In this document: piece after piece, positions 6,470 to 14,050 of the stretch
Layout of the letters: every line of letters begins with the position of its first letter
How positions within the stretch are numbered: position 1 is the stretch's first letter
DNA from: Pseudomonas putida W15Oct28
GTDB lineage: Bacteria > Pseudomonadota > Gammaproteobacteria > Pseudomonadales > Pseudomonadaceae
Length of the DNA stretch: 46,970 nucleotides
Assembly (NCBI RefSeq): GCF_000708715.2
Contig: NZ_JENB01000038.1
Span: forward strand, 1-46,970
Direction of reading: 5' to 3'
Notes under the pieces: generated by a model
What the model was told of the DNA's origin: nothing
The model's input: the letters and a program-made list of their open reading frames with translations, nothing else
Databases searched by the model: none
Translations under genes and position numbers: made by a program

Positions 6470-7327
6470 TTAGGCTTTGAGCAGGTCTGCTAGGGTGATG
6501 CCTTGAGCTCGGCCTAGCACATCGTCTCGCTGGAGCTCACTGGCAGAAGGGCCGAAGCCTGGAAGCGATAGCCTTGATAACACCATGCCAACCCCGCCGC
6601 GATGACGGTTTGCGGCCAGGATCCGAGCACCCACGGATACGAGCTGCTCAGCCAGGTGATTCCACTCATCACCGAGGGCTATCTCAGTTGCTGCCAGAGC
6701 CGCGCTCTGTGCATCGCGTCTTTGTTTCTGTGCATTGGCGATCTGAGTGTCGAGCGAGTCAATCTCTGCCTGCAAAGCACTCGTCAGCAGCTCTTGGCGC
6801 CTTGCGTGTTCATCAGCCTCAATGAGCAAGTTGCTAGCTCTCTCCATCGCGGTGCTTGCAGCCTTTTCACCCTCACTGTTACCGGTTGCTACGTTGCGAG
6901 CGTAGAGGTTAGCAGCCTCAATCTCAGCTTGCTGTGCCCTCTCGATGCCTAGATTTGATTCTTTTTGGATCGCTTGCAGGCGTTCAAGAACAAGCGTGCG
7001 AGTGCTCTCCAGTGAAGTTACCGTGTTAACTGAATCGGACATGATTTGACGAGCCTTTGTCTTGGTCTGCTTCGCATTCGCCAAGCTCTCCTGATAGCTG
7101 ATCTCGTGGTCGATTCGCTCAATAGCACTGGGAATACTGCGCAGACGAGCTTCTGCATCGGACAGCTTATTCATGGCCGCCCTTCCCTCTGAGCTACCAA
7201 TGCAATTGCCATGACGGTCCCAGTTACTCGGTGCTGCCTTCCACGCGGCTGTCAGACCCGGAATGCTATCTTCAAGAGAGTCACGCTCTGCAATCAATTC
7301 GTCACGCTGCTTTTTCAGTTCTTTCAT
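6470..7327 (-). CDS. Coiled-coil protein of the element, 285 aa
   Basis: Heptad-rich sequence over most of its length (KELKKQRDELIAERDSLEDS; ERLQAIQKESNLGIERAQQA; LQAEIDSLDTQIANAQKQ) predicts a long coiled coil, with a glycine-containing non-coil C-terminus (RHRGGVGMVLSRLSLPGFG). There is no membrane segment. The ATG at 7325-7327 is preceded by AGGTG at a 6-bp spacing; an upstream in-frame GTG is less likely. It is the last gene of the leftward module, downstream of the primase-helicase. The function is not recognised; it could be a structural or partner protein for replication or packaging interference. Confidence 0.65.
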   Translation of the reverse strand: MKELKKQRDELIAERDSLEDSIPGLTAAWKAAPSNWDRHGNCIGSSEGRAAMNKLSDAEARLRSIPSAIERIDHEISYQESLANAKQTKTKARQIMSDSVNTVTSLESTRTLVLERLQAIQKESNLGIERAQQAEIEAANLYARNVATGNSEGEKAASTAMERASNLLIEADEHARRQELLTSALQAEIDSLDTQIANAQKQRRDAQSAALAATEIALGDEWNHLAEQLVSVGARILAANRHRGGVGMVLSRLSLPGFGPSASELQRDDVLGRAQGITLADLLKA

Positions 7328-7417
7328 GATCAACACCTAATGATTGGAAGTGGTTATGTGCGAGGCAGGCAAGGCCCCATGTTGCCGACACTACCTCGTG
7401 GGTTTAGAGGTAGTGGT

Positions 7418-10294
7418 TCAAGCGGCCTGTGCTTCGTTTTCAGCCGGTTCAGGGATCGTAACTACGACGTAGCAGCGCTGTAGCCCGAGGCCGGGCAGGC
7501 GCACAGAGGTGGAGGCCTTGCCATCTTTGCCTGGCTCTAATACCCGACGCCTCAGCAGCTCTTTGTTCACCGCATTGAGGTTCATGCCTCGGAAGATTTC
7601 AGAGCGCCAAGCTTCGGGAAGTACGTAATAGGTTGTCGTCGTGTGCGACGTGTCACCCATGCCGTGTTCCATCGACTTGCGAAAGCCGAGCCGGTCAATA
7701 GTGCGGGGGCCGTGTTCATCTACCTTGGCAGCCGTCGATTCCCAGCGCGTAAAGCGGCTCTCTCCAAAACGCTCAATCACCTGGCGCAGGCGTGCGAGAA
7801 TCGCATCACCTTCCATGTTTCCAGCGCCACCTCGCTCAGCTAACCAGGCATTCAGGCATACGCGAGCGGAGTCGAGCGCCAGGCCGTCTGGCCACCCCGT
7901 AACGCCCAAAGCGGTGGCCAGCTCTCCCGCAGCCGCTGCCAAACCGAAGCGGGTTGCGGCCCGCTGGGCCTGGCCGCTAGCACTGACCGGGAGCGCTTCA
8001 GAAGTGAAACGCTCCACAGTGCTGCGTACCATGGCTGTATAGGCGCGCAACTTGGTCGGGTCGCAGAGGGCCGACAGGAAGGCAAGTGCAGGCGAGCCGT
8101 AAAACTTGGTCACCCGAGCCTTGAGCGCGTCTGAAAGAGCGGCGGCATCGTCGAAGCCATGCAGTTCCTCGAACAGCCCAAGCCCTTTGCTGGCATCAGC
8201 AGGGACAGCAAGCAGACGTATCTCCATACCTGCTTTCAGATCCTTATTTGCCTCGGCCATGTGCTGCGCAAGGGTCTTTTCTCCGGTGGAGAGGAACAGC
8301 AAGCGCCACTCTTGAACTGGGCGCCCGCTCATGCCCCGATCATTGGCGCGCGCCTTGCCGGTGCCGTTGCCGAGCATGTAGACCGTTTCACCGATGATCC
8401 GTGGGTCGCACATCCCGATCTCATCGAGCACCAGCAATCCGTCCGAGTGCGCCGCCGCGATACTTTCCAGGGCGTTGTCCGTAGAGCGCCAAGAGCGCAC
8501 CAGACGCGGCCCACCCCAAACCGAGGCCGCCACCTGCAAATGGGTGGTCTTTCCGCCCGAGCTGTCACCGTACAGGTGGAAGCCGCCCGATTCATGTCCA
8601 AGCAGGTGCAGTACCGCTCCAGCGAAAGCCACGCACACGACGAACGCCAAGCGGTTGTTCCCAACGCACAGTGCGCCGATATGCTGCTGCCACTGTTCTA
8701 GCGTGCCTATTTGGGTAATGGGTGGGAGCTGGGCGCCGGCTTCGTAGAAGTGCAGGTATTCAGTGCTAGCACCGATCTGCCGATCAGGCACCAGGTAAGC
8801 ATCCCCATGCCAGCCCAGGCGAGTGACCAAGCGGGCGCGCTCGGAGCCGTCATAGCCTTGCAAATAGCTTTGCAGGTCGTTGCGCGAGTTGCGAGCAGTC
8901 CGTACGGGCGCAAGGCGTAGCCCCATATCAACCAGTGGCGCGAGCACTTCCTTGCCAAAGTCGCCCGCCATCGCCCTGGCCGGAATGTTGAGGCGCTTGT
9001 TGGCACCATCCGGGTCATCGAACTCCACCAGCAGGCCCCAGCCGTGGCCCTTTTCGTCACGGGTGCGAGCCAATATCTCTAGCCGTGAACAAACTGGGCG
9101 TGCTTCGCCATCCTCACCGGCATAGAACACCCCATCCTTTGTGACACGAAAGCCGCTCGGGGCCGGGGCGGTTTTCTTCTCGGATTGGGGCTTGGCCTGG
9201 CCAGTGGCCTTACTCTGCTTGGTGGGTGTGGGCGTGGCGGCAGGCGCTAGTGCAAACAGCTCCCCGGTGCGTTGCAGCTCCGACAAGTGTTGGGCTGTCC
9301 AGCCTTTGGATTGGGCATCCGCTGCATCGTCACCTTCGCGCCACTCACCGCCCGGCGCGAAAGTGGGGCGATCACCGTCCATCCCTGGGAGTTGCCCGAA
9401 CACCGCCAAGGCTACTGTCTGCACCGAGGCAGCTCCAAGCTTCCGCAGGTGATTGGCCAAGGCATCCATGCACTTCAAACCTGGGGCGTCGTTGTCTGGC
9501 CACAGCAATACGTCACGCCCGACTAGCGCTGCGAAATCAGCCTTCTGCCAAGAGTTCGTCCCGTTAGGCCAGCAGGTGGCAACATGCTCGGGCAACAGCT
9601 CGGCAGCGGCATCAGCGGCCTTCTCACCCTCGCACAGTACAACTGGTGCCGTGGGACATTTAGCCAGGTCATCAAGGCGCAGAAGCGGGCGTGGCTCCGA
9701 TAAGCCCTGCCAGCGCCAAGCCAGCGAGCCGTTAGTAGAGTGTTTACACCAAGTGAGGGGCGCGAAGACTTTGCGCGACCTGCCGTTCTCATCCGGGTCG
9801 AGGTCGAAGCGATACAGCACCATAAGCGCCTGACCGCTGGCCTCACGGTAGATCCAAACTTTGGAGGGTTTACCGTGCTGTTTGTGTTTTTGCAGCACCC
9901 TCTGCATTGCTTGGTCAGGAATGGGTAACACTGGCACCCACTCTGACATTTGAGCGTGGCCAGTGGATGGTGCGAAATTGGTGCTAATAGACGCCTTAAC
10001 GCCGAGGAAGGCCGCTAGTTTGTTGCAAGACTCTACATCGGTGCCGCGATCAAGGTAGCGCACCAGGTCAATCAGATCACCGCCTTTGTCGCCGGTTGCG
10101 AAGTCGCACCAAGTGCCTTTAGCCAAGTTGATCTTAAGCGAGCCTGCATGTTTGTCAGCTCGTGTAGGGTTGGGGGCTGTGTATTCCTTGCCACCATCTA
10201 CCCGTTTGCCGCCTGGCAACCAATTAGAAAGGACTTGCTCGATTGACTGGAGGGAGGCGTGTTTAACTTCGGCGAAGCTGGGGCGCTTGCTCAT
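7418..10294 (-). CDS. TOPRIM / DUF927 primase-helicase
   Basis: At 958 residues this is the replication protein of the element. The N-terminus (about 40-85, GTWCDFATGDKGGDLIDLV) resembles the primase zinc-binding-domain fold seen in phage primases. A TOPRIM domain follows (about 215-290) with EGEKAAD (E222) and WPDNDAPG (D267, D269). After a Pro/Ala linker comes a DUF927 helicase-like ATPase (about 381-690) with Walker A GDSSGGKTT (576-584) and Walker B LLVLDEIG (620-627). Such proteins prime and unwind DNA for autonomous replication of satellites and integrative elements, comparable in role to P4 alpha. The start overlaps the stop of the upstream gene (ATGA), showing translational coupling. 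Confidence 0.9.
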   Translation of the reverse strand: MSKRPSFAEVKHASLQSIEQVLSNWLPGGKRVDGGKEYTAPNPTRADKHAGSLKINLAKGTWCDFATGDKGGDLIDLVRYLDRGTDVESCNKLAAFLGVKASISTNFAPSTGHAQMSEWVPVLPIPDQAMQRVLQKHKQHGKPSKVWIYREASGQALMVLYRFDLDPDENGRSRKVFAPLTWCKHSTNGSLAWRWQGLSEPRPLLRLDDLAKCPTAPVVLCEGEKAADAAAELLPEHVATCWPNGTNSWQKADFAALVGRDVLLWPDNDAPGLKCMDALANHLRKLGAASVQTVALAVFGQLPGMDGDRPTFAPGGEWREGDDAADAQSKGWTAQHLSELQRTGELFALAPAATPTPTKQSKATGQAKPQSEKKTAPAPSGFRVTKDGVFYAGEDGEARPVCSRLEILARTRDEKGHGWGLLVEFDDPDGANKRLNIPARAMAGDFGKEVLAPLVDMGLRLAPVRTARNSRNDLQSYLQGYDGSERARLVTRLGWHGDAYLVPDRQIGASTEYLHFYEAGAQLPPITQIGTLEQWQQHIGALCVGNNRLAFVVCVAFAGAVLHLLGHESGGFHLYGDSSGGKTTHLQVAASVWGGPRLVRSWRSTDNALESIAAAHSDGLLVLDEIGMCDPRIIGETVYMLGNGTGKARANDRGMSGRPVQEWRLLFLSTGEKTLAQHMAEANKDLKAGMEIRLLAVPADASKGLGLFEELHGFDDAAALSDALKARVTKFYGSPALAFLSALCDPTKLRAYTAMVRSTVERFTSEALPVSASGQAQRAATRFGLAAAAGELATALGVTGWPDGLALDSARVCLNAWLAERGGAGNMEGDAILARLRQVIERFGESRFTRWESTAAKVDEHGPRTIDRLGFRKSMEHGMGDTSHTTTTYYVLPEAWRSEIFRGMNLNAVNKELLRRRVLEPGKDGKASTSVRLPGLGLQRCYVVVTIPEPAENEAQAA

Positions 10295-10587
10295 TTCCCC
10301 CCTCCATGCACCAATTGGTACGTGGTCCTATCGCCATGCAAAGCCAACGACCGAATCAGTCCCACGGTGCCTTGGACGTCCCAAATAACATTCGCTATTA
10401 CTGAGTCAGACAGCCTCTCAACATCCGGACCGGAATTGAACTGCGCCATGAGTAAGTGCAAAACGGCGTCGACGCGGGAACAAGCCGCAGTGATGGCATC
10501 AATTGGCACACCGGCAGCATTGGTGGCGCATACGGATAGAAGGTCTTCAGGTAGACGCCCCTTGAGTCCCTTGGACGCAGATTTCAT
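10291..10587 (-). CDS. Hypothetical protein, 98 aa, coupled to primase
   Basis: A helical protein (VDAVLHLLMAQF; LSDSVIANVIWDVQGTVGLIRSL) starting MKSASKGLKGR. The open frame extends far upstream to 11061, but that part reads through the C4-like RNA and a tiny upstream ORF, so the start at 10587 is preferred; it overlaps the stop of that ORF by ATGA. Its own stop overlaps the primase start in the same way, giving a coupled three-gene string. It is similar in size and position to small proteins in Pseudomonas integrative elements; I do not assign a family. Confidence 0.65.
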   Translation of the reverse strand: MKSASKGLKGRLPEDLLSVCATNAAGVPIDAITAACSRVDAVLHLLMAQFNSGPDVERLSDSVIANVIWDVQGTVGLIRSLALHGDRTTYQLVHGGGK

Positions 10588-10742
10588 TGCGCACCCCCGA
10601 CGGCTTCCAGGGAGCGGGCAATGCTCATATGTCGGTTGTAGCGTGCGAGGCGGGTAGCAAGGCTGGATTTTGCGTGTAGAGCGGCGAGAGCCATTGCCCG
10701 GTGGGCGGTGGCGCGGATTTTGGACGGATTGAGGGCGGGCAT
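10584..10742 (-). CDS. Small basic protein, 52 aa
   Basis: ATG at 10740-10742 to TGA at 10584-10586 encodes a short Ala/Arg-rich helix (RATAHRAMALAALHAKSS; LATRLARYNRHM). It has a good ribosome site GGAG 8 bp upstream, and that site lies in the arm of a small hairpin (10751-10767). Its stop overlaps the next start by ATGA. It may be a leader whose translation controls the coupled downstream genes, as the small icd and kil-type ORFs do downstream of C4 RNA in phages P1 and P4; this is inference from layout. Confidence 0.6.
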   Translation of the reverse strand: MPALNPSKIRATAHRAMALAALHAKSSLATRLARYNRHMSIARSLEAVGGAQ

Positions 10743-10750
10743 GTGTGGTA

Positions 10751-10767
10751 CTCCAAGTTAGCTGGAG
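10751..10767 (-). promoter_or_regulatory. Hairpin sequestering a ribosome binding site
   Basis: In the minus-strand transcript CTCCA pairs with TGGAG across a 7-base loop. The 3' arm contains the Shine-Dalgarno of the 52-residue ORF. Opening or closing it would set translation of the ORF and, by coupling, of the downstream genes. Confidence 0.55.
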
Positions 10768-10794
10768 CTGCCACTGATCGTCGCCAAACGATTT

Positions 10795-10880
10795 TGGGTG
10801 GCAGCTGTGCGCAGGTTGGCGAACCGGGAACTTGGAACCCGGCAGGCCCGAAGGCCTCCCACGCACAGCCGCCATAACAC
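10795..10880 (-). ncRNA. C4-like antisense RNA (phage immunity/regulatory RNA)
   Basis: Reading the minus strand, GGCGGCTGTGCG (10873-10862) can pair with CGCACAGCTGCC (10811-10800) in a 12-bp stem with one G-U pair. Inside are two short hairpins, AGGCC-TTCG-GGCCT-like and CCGGG...CCCGG. This three-way junction upstream of a small coupled ORF and a primase matches the C4 antisense RNA of phages P1, P7 and P4 in shape and location. When translated, the same DNA gives the peptide pattern often annotated as an 'Ash' protein (AAVRGRPSGLPGS), which supports a conserved RNA rather than a gene. The transcript ends and its antisense target are not resolved. The rest of 10881-11107 holds no gene I support. 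Confidence 0.6.
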
Positions 10881-11107
10881 GAAACGGCAGACACAAAAAA
10901 AGCGCCTGCTGTCGGATGGGGCGCCTATGCGCCAAGTATATCGGATCGCCAAACCCGGTCACTGAATTTGCAGCGACGGACGGAGCATAGCTTGACGATT
11001 TGATAAGAGCAATACGCAAGGCTTGCGCGATCACGCACGACGCCATAGATTGAGGGGGCATACGAATGTACCTCTAACGCCTCCGGTTGCACCCGGGGGC
11101 GTTTTCG

Positions 11108-11443
11108 TTAGTGCTTAGCGACGACGGGGCGGACCAGAGACAGCCAACTCAGATGCTGGCCATTGCGAGACTCTGAGCGCATGTGCTCCAAGGCGGCGGG
11201 ATTGGCCAGCAGGTTGGGGATTAATTGCCGCGCGTCTTCGATCACTACGCCCGATGGCACCTCGACGGCCAGCATCACCCATTCCAGCGACGGCCAAGCC
11301 AAGAGCAGAACGTGGGCACCCTCGGCTACAGCACGATCACGCAAGGCGCGTAGGCGATCACGGCCCATGGCAGCTGTAGGCCGAGCACCTTCTAGTACTC
11401 CGGCAGCATCGAGAACTGTGTGTGGTAAGAAGATAGGTGTCAT
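11108..11443 (-). CDS. Hypothetical protein, 111 aa, after AlpA
   Basis: A soluble protein starting MTPIFLPHTVLDAAG with a hydrophobic core strand (AHVLLLAWPSLEWVMLAVEV). I do not recognise a family. Its ATG overlaps the AlpA-like gene's stop (ATGA), so both are made from one mRNA. After the stop, a hairpin (AACGCC...GGCGTT, about 11070-11104) lies in the leader of the next transcript segment and may be a weak terminator or RNA-processing site. Confidence 0.6.
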   Translation of the reverse strand: MTPIFLPHTVLDAAGVLEGARPTAAMGRDRLRALRDRAVAEGAHVLLLAWPSLEWVMLAVEVPSGVVIEDARQLIPNLLANPAALEHMRSESRNGQHLSWLSLVRPVVAKH

Positions 11444-11748
11444 GCCGCCACCTTATTGCGAGCGGCAATGCGGGCACGAGTCCAATCCAACACCTCAGAC
11501 AAAACCCAGGCAACGGGTGCACCGCGAGCGGTGCTATCAGTAAGTTTGACCGGCTGCGGAAAACCGCTTTCAGGCTGGCTCATCAGCTTATAGATCGTCG
11601 GGCGCGCAAGACCTACCAGGGCGACCACATCGGTTATGCGGATCAGCCGAGTCGCTGGGTCAAACCCAAGTGAGTTCGTATCGTCGAGGTTGGCGCTTGG
11701 TTTTGAAGGAGAGAGAGGAGCAGCATTTGCGATGCTACGAGCTGTCAT
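11440..11748 (-). CDS. AlpA family transcriptional regulator
   Basis: The 102-residue protein has a MerR/AlpA-type helix-turn-helix: RLIRITDVVALVGLARPTIY followed by KLMSQPESGFPQPVKL, the 'R..EV...VGLSR.TIY....G.FP.PV.L' pattern of AlpA and P4 Vis/Cox-like regulators. About 40 N-terminal residues are low in complexity and probably disordered. AlpA-type proteins control excision and integrase expression in P4-like elements. Repeated TTCCCTGT motifs just upstream of its start may be its own operator. It is translationally coupled to the next gene. Confidence 0.85.
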   Translation of the reverse strand: MTARSIANAAPLSPSKPSANLDDTNSLGFDPATRLIRITDVVALVGLARPTIYKLMSQPESGFPQPVKLTDSTARGAPVAWVLSEVLDWTRARIAARNKVAA

Positions 11749-11754
11749 AGCTAG

Positions 11755-11820
11755 TTCCCTGTATTGGTATGAACAGGGCCCACTATTTATGCCGATTCAC
11801 TGGGGAAAGAAACAGGGGAA
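11755..11820. promoter_or_regulatory. TTCCCTGT / ACAGGG repeat operator candidate upstream of alpA-like gene
   Basis: TTCCCTGT at 11755-11762 is inverted relative to ACAGGG at 11773-11778 and to AACAGGGGAA at 11811-11820. The three sites lie within 70 bp upstream of the AlpA-like start codon, where an operator is expected. Confidence 0.4.
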
Positions 11821-11946
11821 TTTCTAGCCGTCTGGAGTTATCCCCATATCACTCCTATGGCGCACCGACGACGTAGCTTGATGACATTCCTCTCCGACGA
11901 ACGGTAGTGGTCGATGCCAGCGCGATGCTTTGCTTTCAAAGAGGGG

Positions 11947-12180
11947 TCAGTTACCACCCTGATCAAGCCAGGTAGCCAGATCATGAAGGTAAACCACGCG
12001 CTGAATGCGTCCACCCCAGTCGCCTTTCACCACCCGCAACGTTAGCCGCCCTTTGCCTAGCTCCCTTAGAAGTGCAGGTGTGCCCAAATGCTGTAGATAG
12101 TGCTGTCGCACGATCTCAAGCGGTAAGTACGTGCTGCCGTAACGTTTCAAAAGCATGTCGTATGTTTGGCTATCAACCAT
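11947..12180 (-). CDS. PrtN-like pyocin activator family protein
   Basis: At 77 residues the length and pattern fit the PrtN family: a start with LLKRYGSTYLPLEIVRQHYL, then LLRELGKGRLTLRVV, then VVYLHDLATWLDQGG, which is the 'LP.e.v...yf.....l..k...G.i.LPvvr......vhl.DLA.yid' layout. PrtN activates pyocin genes in P. aeruginosa; homologues are frequent regulators in Pseudomonas mobile elements. The region upstream (12181-12449) contains the right GTGTAAC cluster, so either this protein binds those sites or they control its gene. Confidence 0.75.
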   Translation of the reverse strand: MVDSQTYDMLLKRYGSTYLPLEIVRQHYLQHLGTPALLRELGKGRLTLRVVKGDWGGRIQRVVYLHDLATWLDQGGN

Positions 12181-12285
12181 TTGCCCTCCCCCCGCGCCCC
12201 ATGCCTGAGGGCTGAATCCCGCGCCAATCGGAGATTATGTGTCCAAGCGAAGAGCTGCCAGCAGGAAGAGCTGGGCTTTTCGGCT

Positions 12286-12407
12286 GTTACACTGTTCCGC
12301 CGTGTTACACCGGGTGTAAGCCGAGACTACGCAAGGTGTAACAACGATATTGCCAAAGAATTTCAACAAGTTGTCGCCTGCCGCTACACCAGTTACACCT
12401 GCTACAC
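12286..12407. repeat. Right GTGTAAC/GTTACAC iteron cluster
   Basis: GTTACAC occurs at 12286 and 12304, GTGTAAG at 12314, GTGTAAC at 12336, then GCTACAC, GTTACAC and GCTACAC at 12383, 12392 and 12401 with exact 9-bp spacing. The triplet is the mirror image of the one at 400-424. It lies between the integrase stop and the PrtN-like start. Confidence 0.75.
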
Positions 12408-12449
12408 CGCCATTGAAGAGGGCGAGCATCGTCCCCGGTCGCATGCCAT

Positions 12450-13742
12450 CTATTTCATGATTGGTAACCGCCCATGGGCGAAATCGTAGGGGGTAATTGC
12501 ATCCTTGCGATTGGCATCCAAGTAATCGGCCCACCACTGCACCATAAGCCTCCGCTCTTGTATGTGCTCAGCCTTGTGGATGTAGGCGGCACGCACCGTA
12601 TTTCTCTCCTGGTGGCTCATTTGCCGCTCGACAGCGTCTTTACTCCAAAGCCCAGACTCAACCAGTGCGGAACAGGCCATTGTCCGAAAGCCATGGCCGC
12701 ATACCTCTGCTTTGGTGTCATACCCCATTCGGCGCAGCGCTTTGTTCACGGTGTTCTCGCTCATGGGTTTCCAGTGATTGTGGTCACCCGCAAACACCAG
12801 ATCGAAACGACCAGTGAGGTTACGAATTTTCTCCAGTACCTCTACAGCCTGTCGGCTGAGCGGCACCAGGTGTGGAGTGCTCATCTTGGAGCCTCGATGG
12901 GAGTTCTTCACACCCTCAATAGCCACCCTTTCGCCAGGGATTTCCCACATCAGCCTCCCCATGTCTATCTCTCCCCAGCGAGCGAAGCGGAGCTCGCTGG
13001 AGCGGATGAACACCAACATGGTCAGCTGCACCGCGAGCTTGGTCAGGCCGCGCCCGCTGTCGGCATCTATCCGCTGAAGAAGCTCAGGTAAGCGTTCGAA
13101 TGGCAAAGCAGGCCGGTGCGCTGTTTTGCGGGTGGCCGTGGCGCCTTGCAGGTCGATTGCAGGGTTGAAATCCAGATGGCCATGCTGGACCGCCATGCGG
13201 AGGATGCCCGTCATGTACTGCCGTAGGCGTGCAGCCGTATCCAAGGTATCCCGCTTTTCTGCCGCTTTCAGCGGAACAAGCAGATCTCGTGTTTTCAGTT
13301 CCGCGACAGGACGATCAGCGAGAGAGGGCAACAGGTGGGACTCGATACGTCGCCAAACGGTGGAGGCATGACCAGGTGTCCATTTACGAGCGCAGGCCGC
13401 GTGCCATTCCTGAGCCAGCAAACGGAATGTATTCGCCCGAGCGTTCGCCGCTTCCTGTTTTTCCAAGCGCGCCTGCTCGATAGGGTCTTTCCCAGCAGCA
13501 AGAAGCTCAAGCGCTTGAGCGCGTCGCTCCCTGGCCGCCTTCAAGCCGAGCGCCGGATAGTTGCCAAACGTAGCTAAACCATCACGGCCATCAGGTTTGG
13601 TGTATTTCATACGCCAGGTCTTGACCCCTGACGGCTTCACCAGCAGGTAGAGGCCTTTGCCATCGAACAGCTTGTAATCCTTCTCCCGAGGCTTGGCCGC
13701 ATCACATTTGGGATCGGTGAGAGGCACCACTGTGCGCGCCAT
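12450..13742 (-). CDS. int: P4-type tyrosine integrase
   Basis: At 430 residues this is a full-length integrase with the N-terminal arm-binding domain typical of P4-like enzymes (DUF4102: KPREKDYKLFDGKGLYLLV then YTKPDGRDGLATFGNYPALGL), a SAM-like core-binding domain (about 105-190) and the catalytic domain. Active-site residues visible are R247 (FIRSSEL), H350-x-x-R353 (HGFR), H377 and nucleophile Y387 (AAYIHK). It catalyses integration and excision at the tRNA-Thr 3' end, 160 bp upstream of its start, the standard int-next-to-attachment-site layout. TATCCCT repeats lie between int and the tRNA. It is intact. Confidence 0.95.
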   Translation of the reverse strand: MARTVVPLTDPKCDAAKPREKDYKLFDGKGLYLLVKPSGVKTWRMKYTKPDGRDGLATFGNYPALGLKAARERRAQALELLAAGKDPIEQARLEKQEAANARANTFRLLAQEWHAACARKWTPGHASTVWRRIESHLLPSLADRPVAELKTRDLLVPLKAAEKRDTLDTAARLRQYMTGILRMAVQHGHLDFNPAIDLQGATATRKTAHRPALPFERLPELLQRIDADSGRGLTKLAVQLTMLVFIRSSELRFARWGEIDMGRLMWEIPGERVAIEGVKNSHRGSKMSTPHLVPLSRQAVEVLEKIRNLTGRFDLVFAGDHNHWKPMSENTVNKALRRMGYDTKAEVCGHGFRTMACSALVESGLWSKDAVERQMSHQERNTVRAAYIHKAEHIQERRLMVQWWADYLDANRKDAITPYDFAHGRLPIMK

Positions 13743-13789
13743 AGGGATACGTTTCCTTGTCGAACCGAGATATCCCTAACCATATCCCT
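13741..13789. promoter_or_regulatory. TATCCCT repeats between int and attachment site
   Basis: TATCCCTA occurs at 13771 and 13783 (12-bp spacing) and inverted (TAGGGATA) at 13742-13749, overlapping the int start codon. They may be arm-type integrase sites or an int operator. Confidence 0.4.
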
Positions 13790-13835
13790 AAATCGCGTAG
13801 ATGCCCAGAGACAAAACGAGACAGGCAGAAACAAC

Positions 13836-13859
13836 AAAGCCCGCGCTAGGCGGGCTTTT
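13836..13859 (-). terminator. Terminator downstream of tRNA-Thr
   Basis: AAAGCCCGC-GCTA-GGCGGGCTTTT forms a strong stem with T-rich sequence on both strands. It can end the tRNA-Thr transcript on the minus strand. It lies on the element side of the insertion point. Confidence 0.75.
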
Positions 13860-13903
13860 CGGGGTGTTTCGTAGACAGTCATAGACTTCTGGAAACTGGT
13901 CTC

Positions 13904-13979
13904 TGGTGCCGGAGACAGGAATCGAACCTGCGACCTTCGCGTTACGAGTGCGCTGCTCTACCGACTGAGCTACACCGGC
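13904..13979 (-). tRNA. tRNA-Thr (CGT)
   Basis: The minus strand gives a 76-nt cloverleaf from GCCGGTG to CTCCGGC plus ACCA. The D arm GCTCAGTCGGTAGAGC, anticodon CGT within GCACTCGTAACGC, and T arm CAGGTTCGATTCCTG are all present, and CCA is encoded. The 3' half is the likely attachment site of the element to its left, since int sits beside it. No second copy of the tRNA 3' end is seen in the window, so the far end lies outside. Confidence 0.97.
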
Positions 13980-14050
13980 GTGTAGCGCAACGTACCACTG
14001 CTCACACCCGCAACGCAAACCCCTGTTTCCGCTAGTTTATTGCCCTGCCC

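Noticed and set aside
10291..11061. A 256-residue minus-strand ORF spanning the C4-like RNA and the 98-residue gene
   Set aside because: Only the last 98 codons look like protein; the rest crosses a structured RNA and another coupled ORF with a proper ribosome site.
13904..13979. A second attachment-site copy inside the window
   Set aside because: I looked for the tRNA-Thr 3' sequence (GGAATCGAACCTGC) to the left and did not find it; the far end must lie outside.
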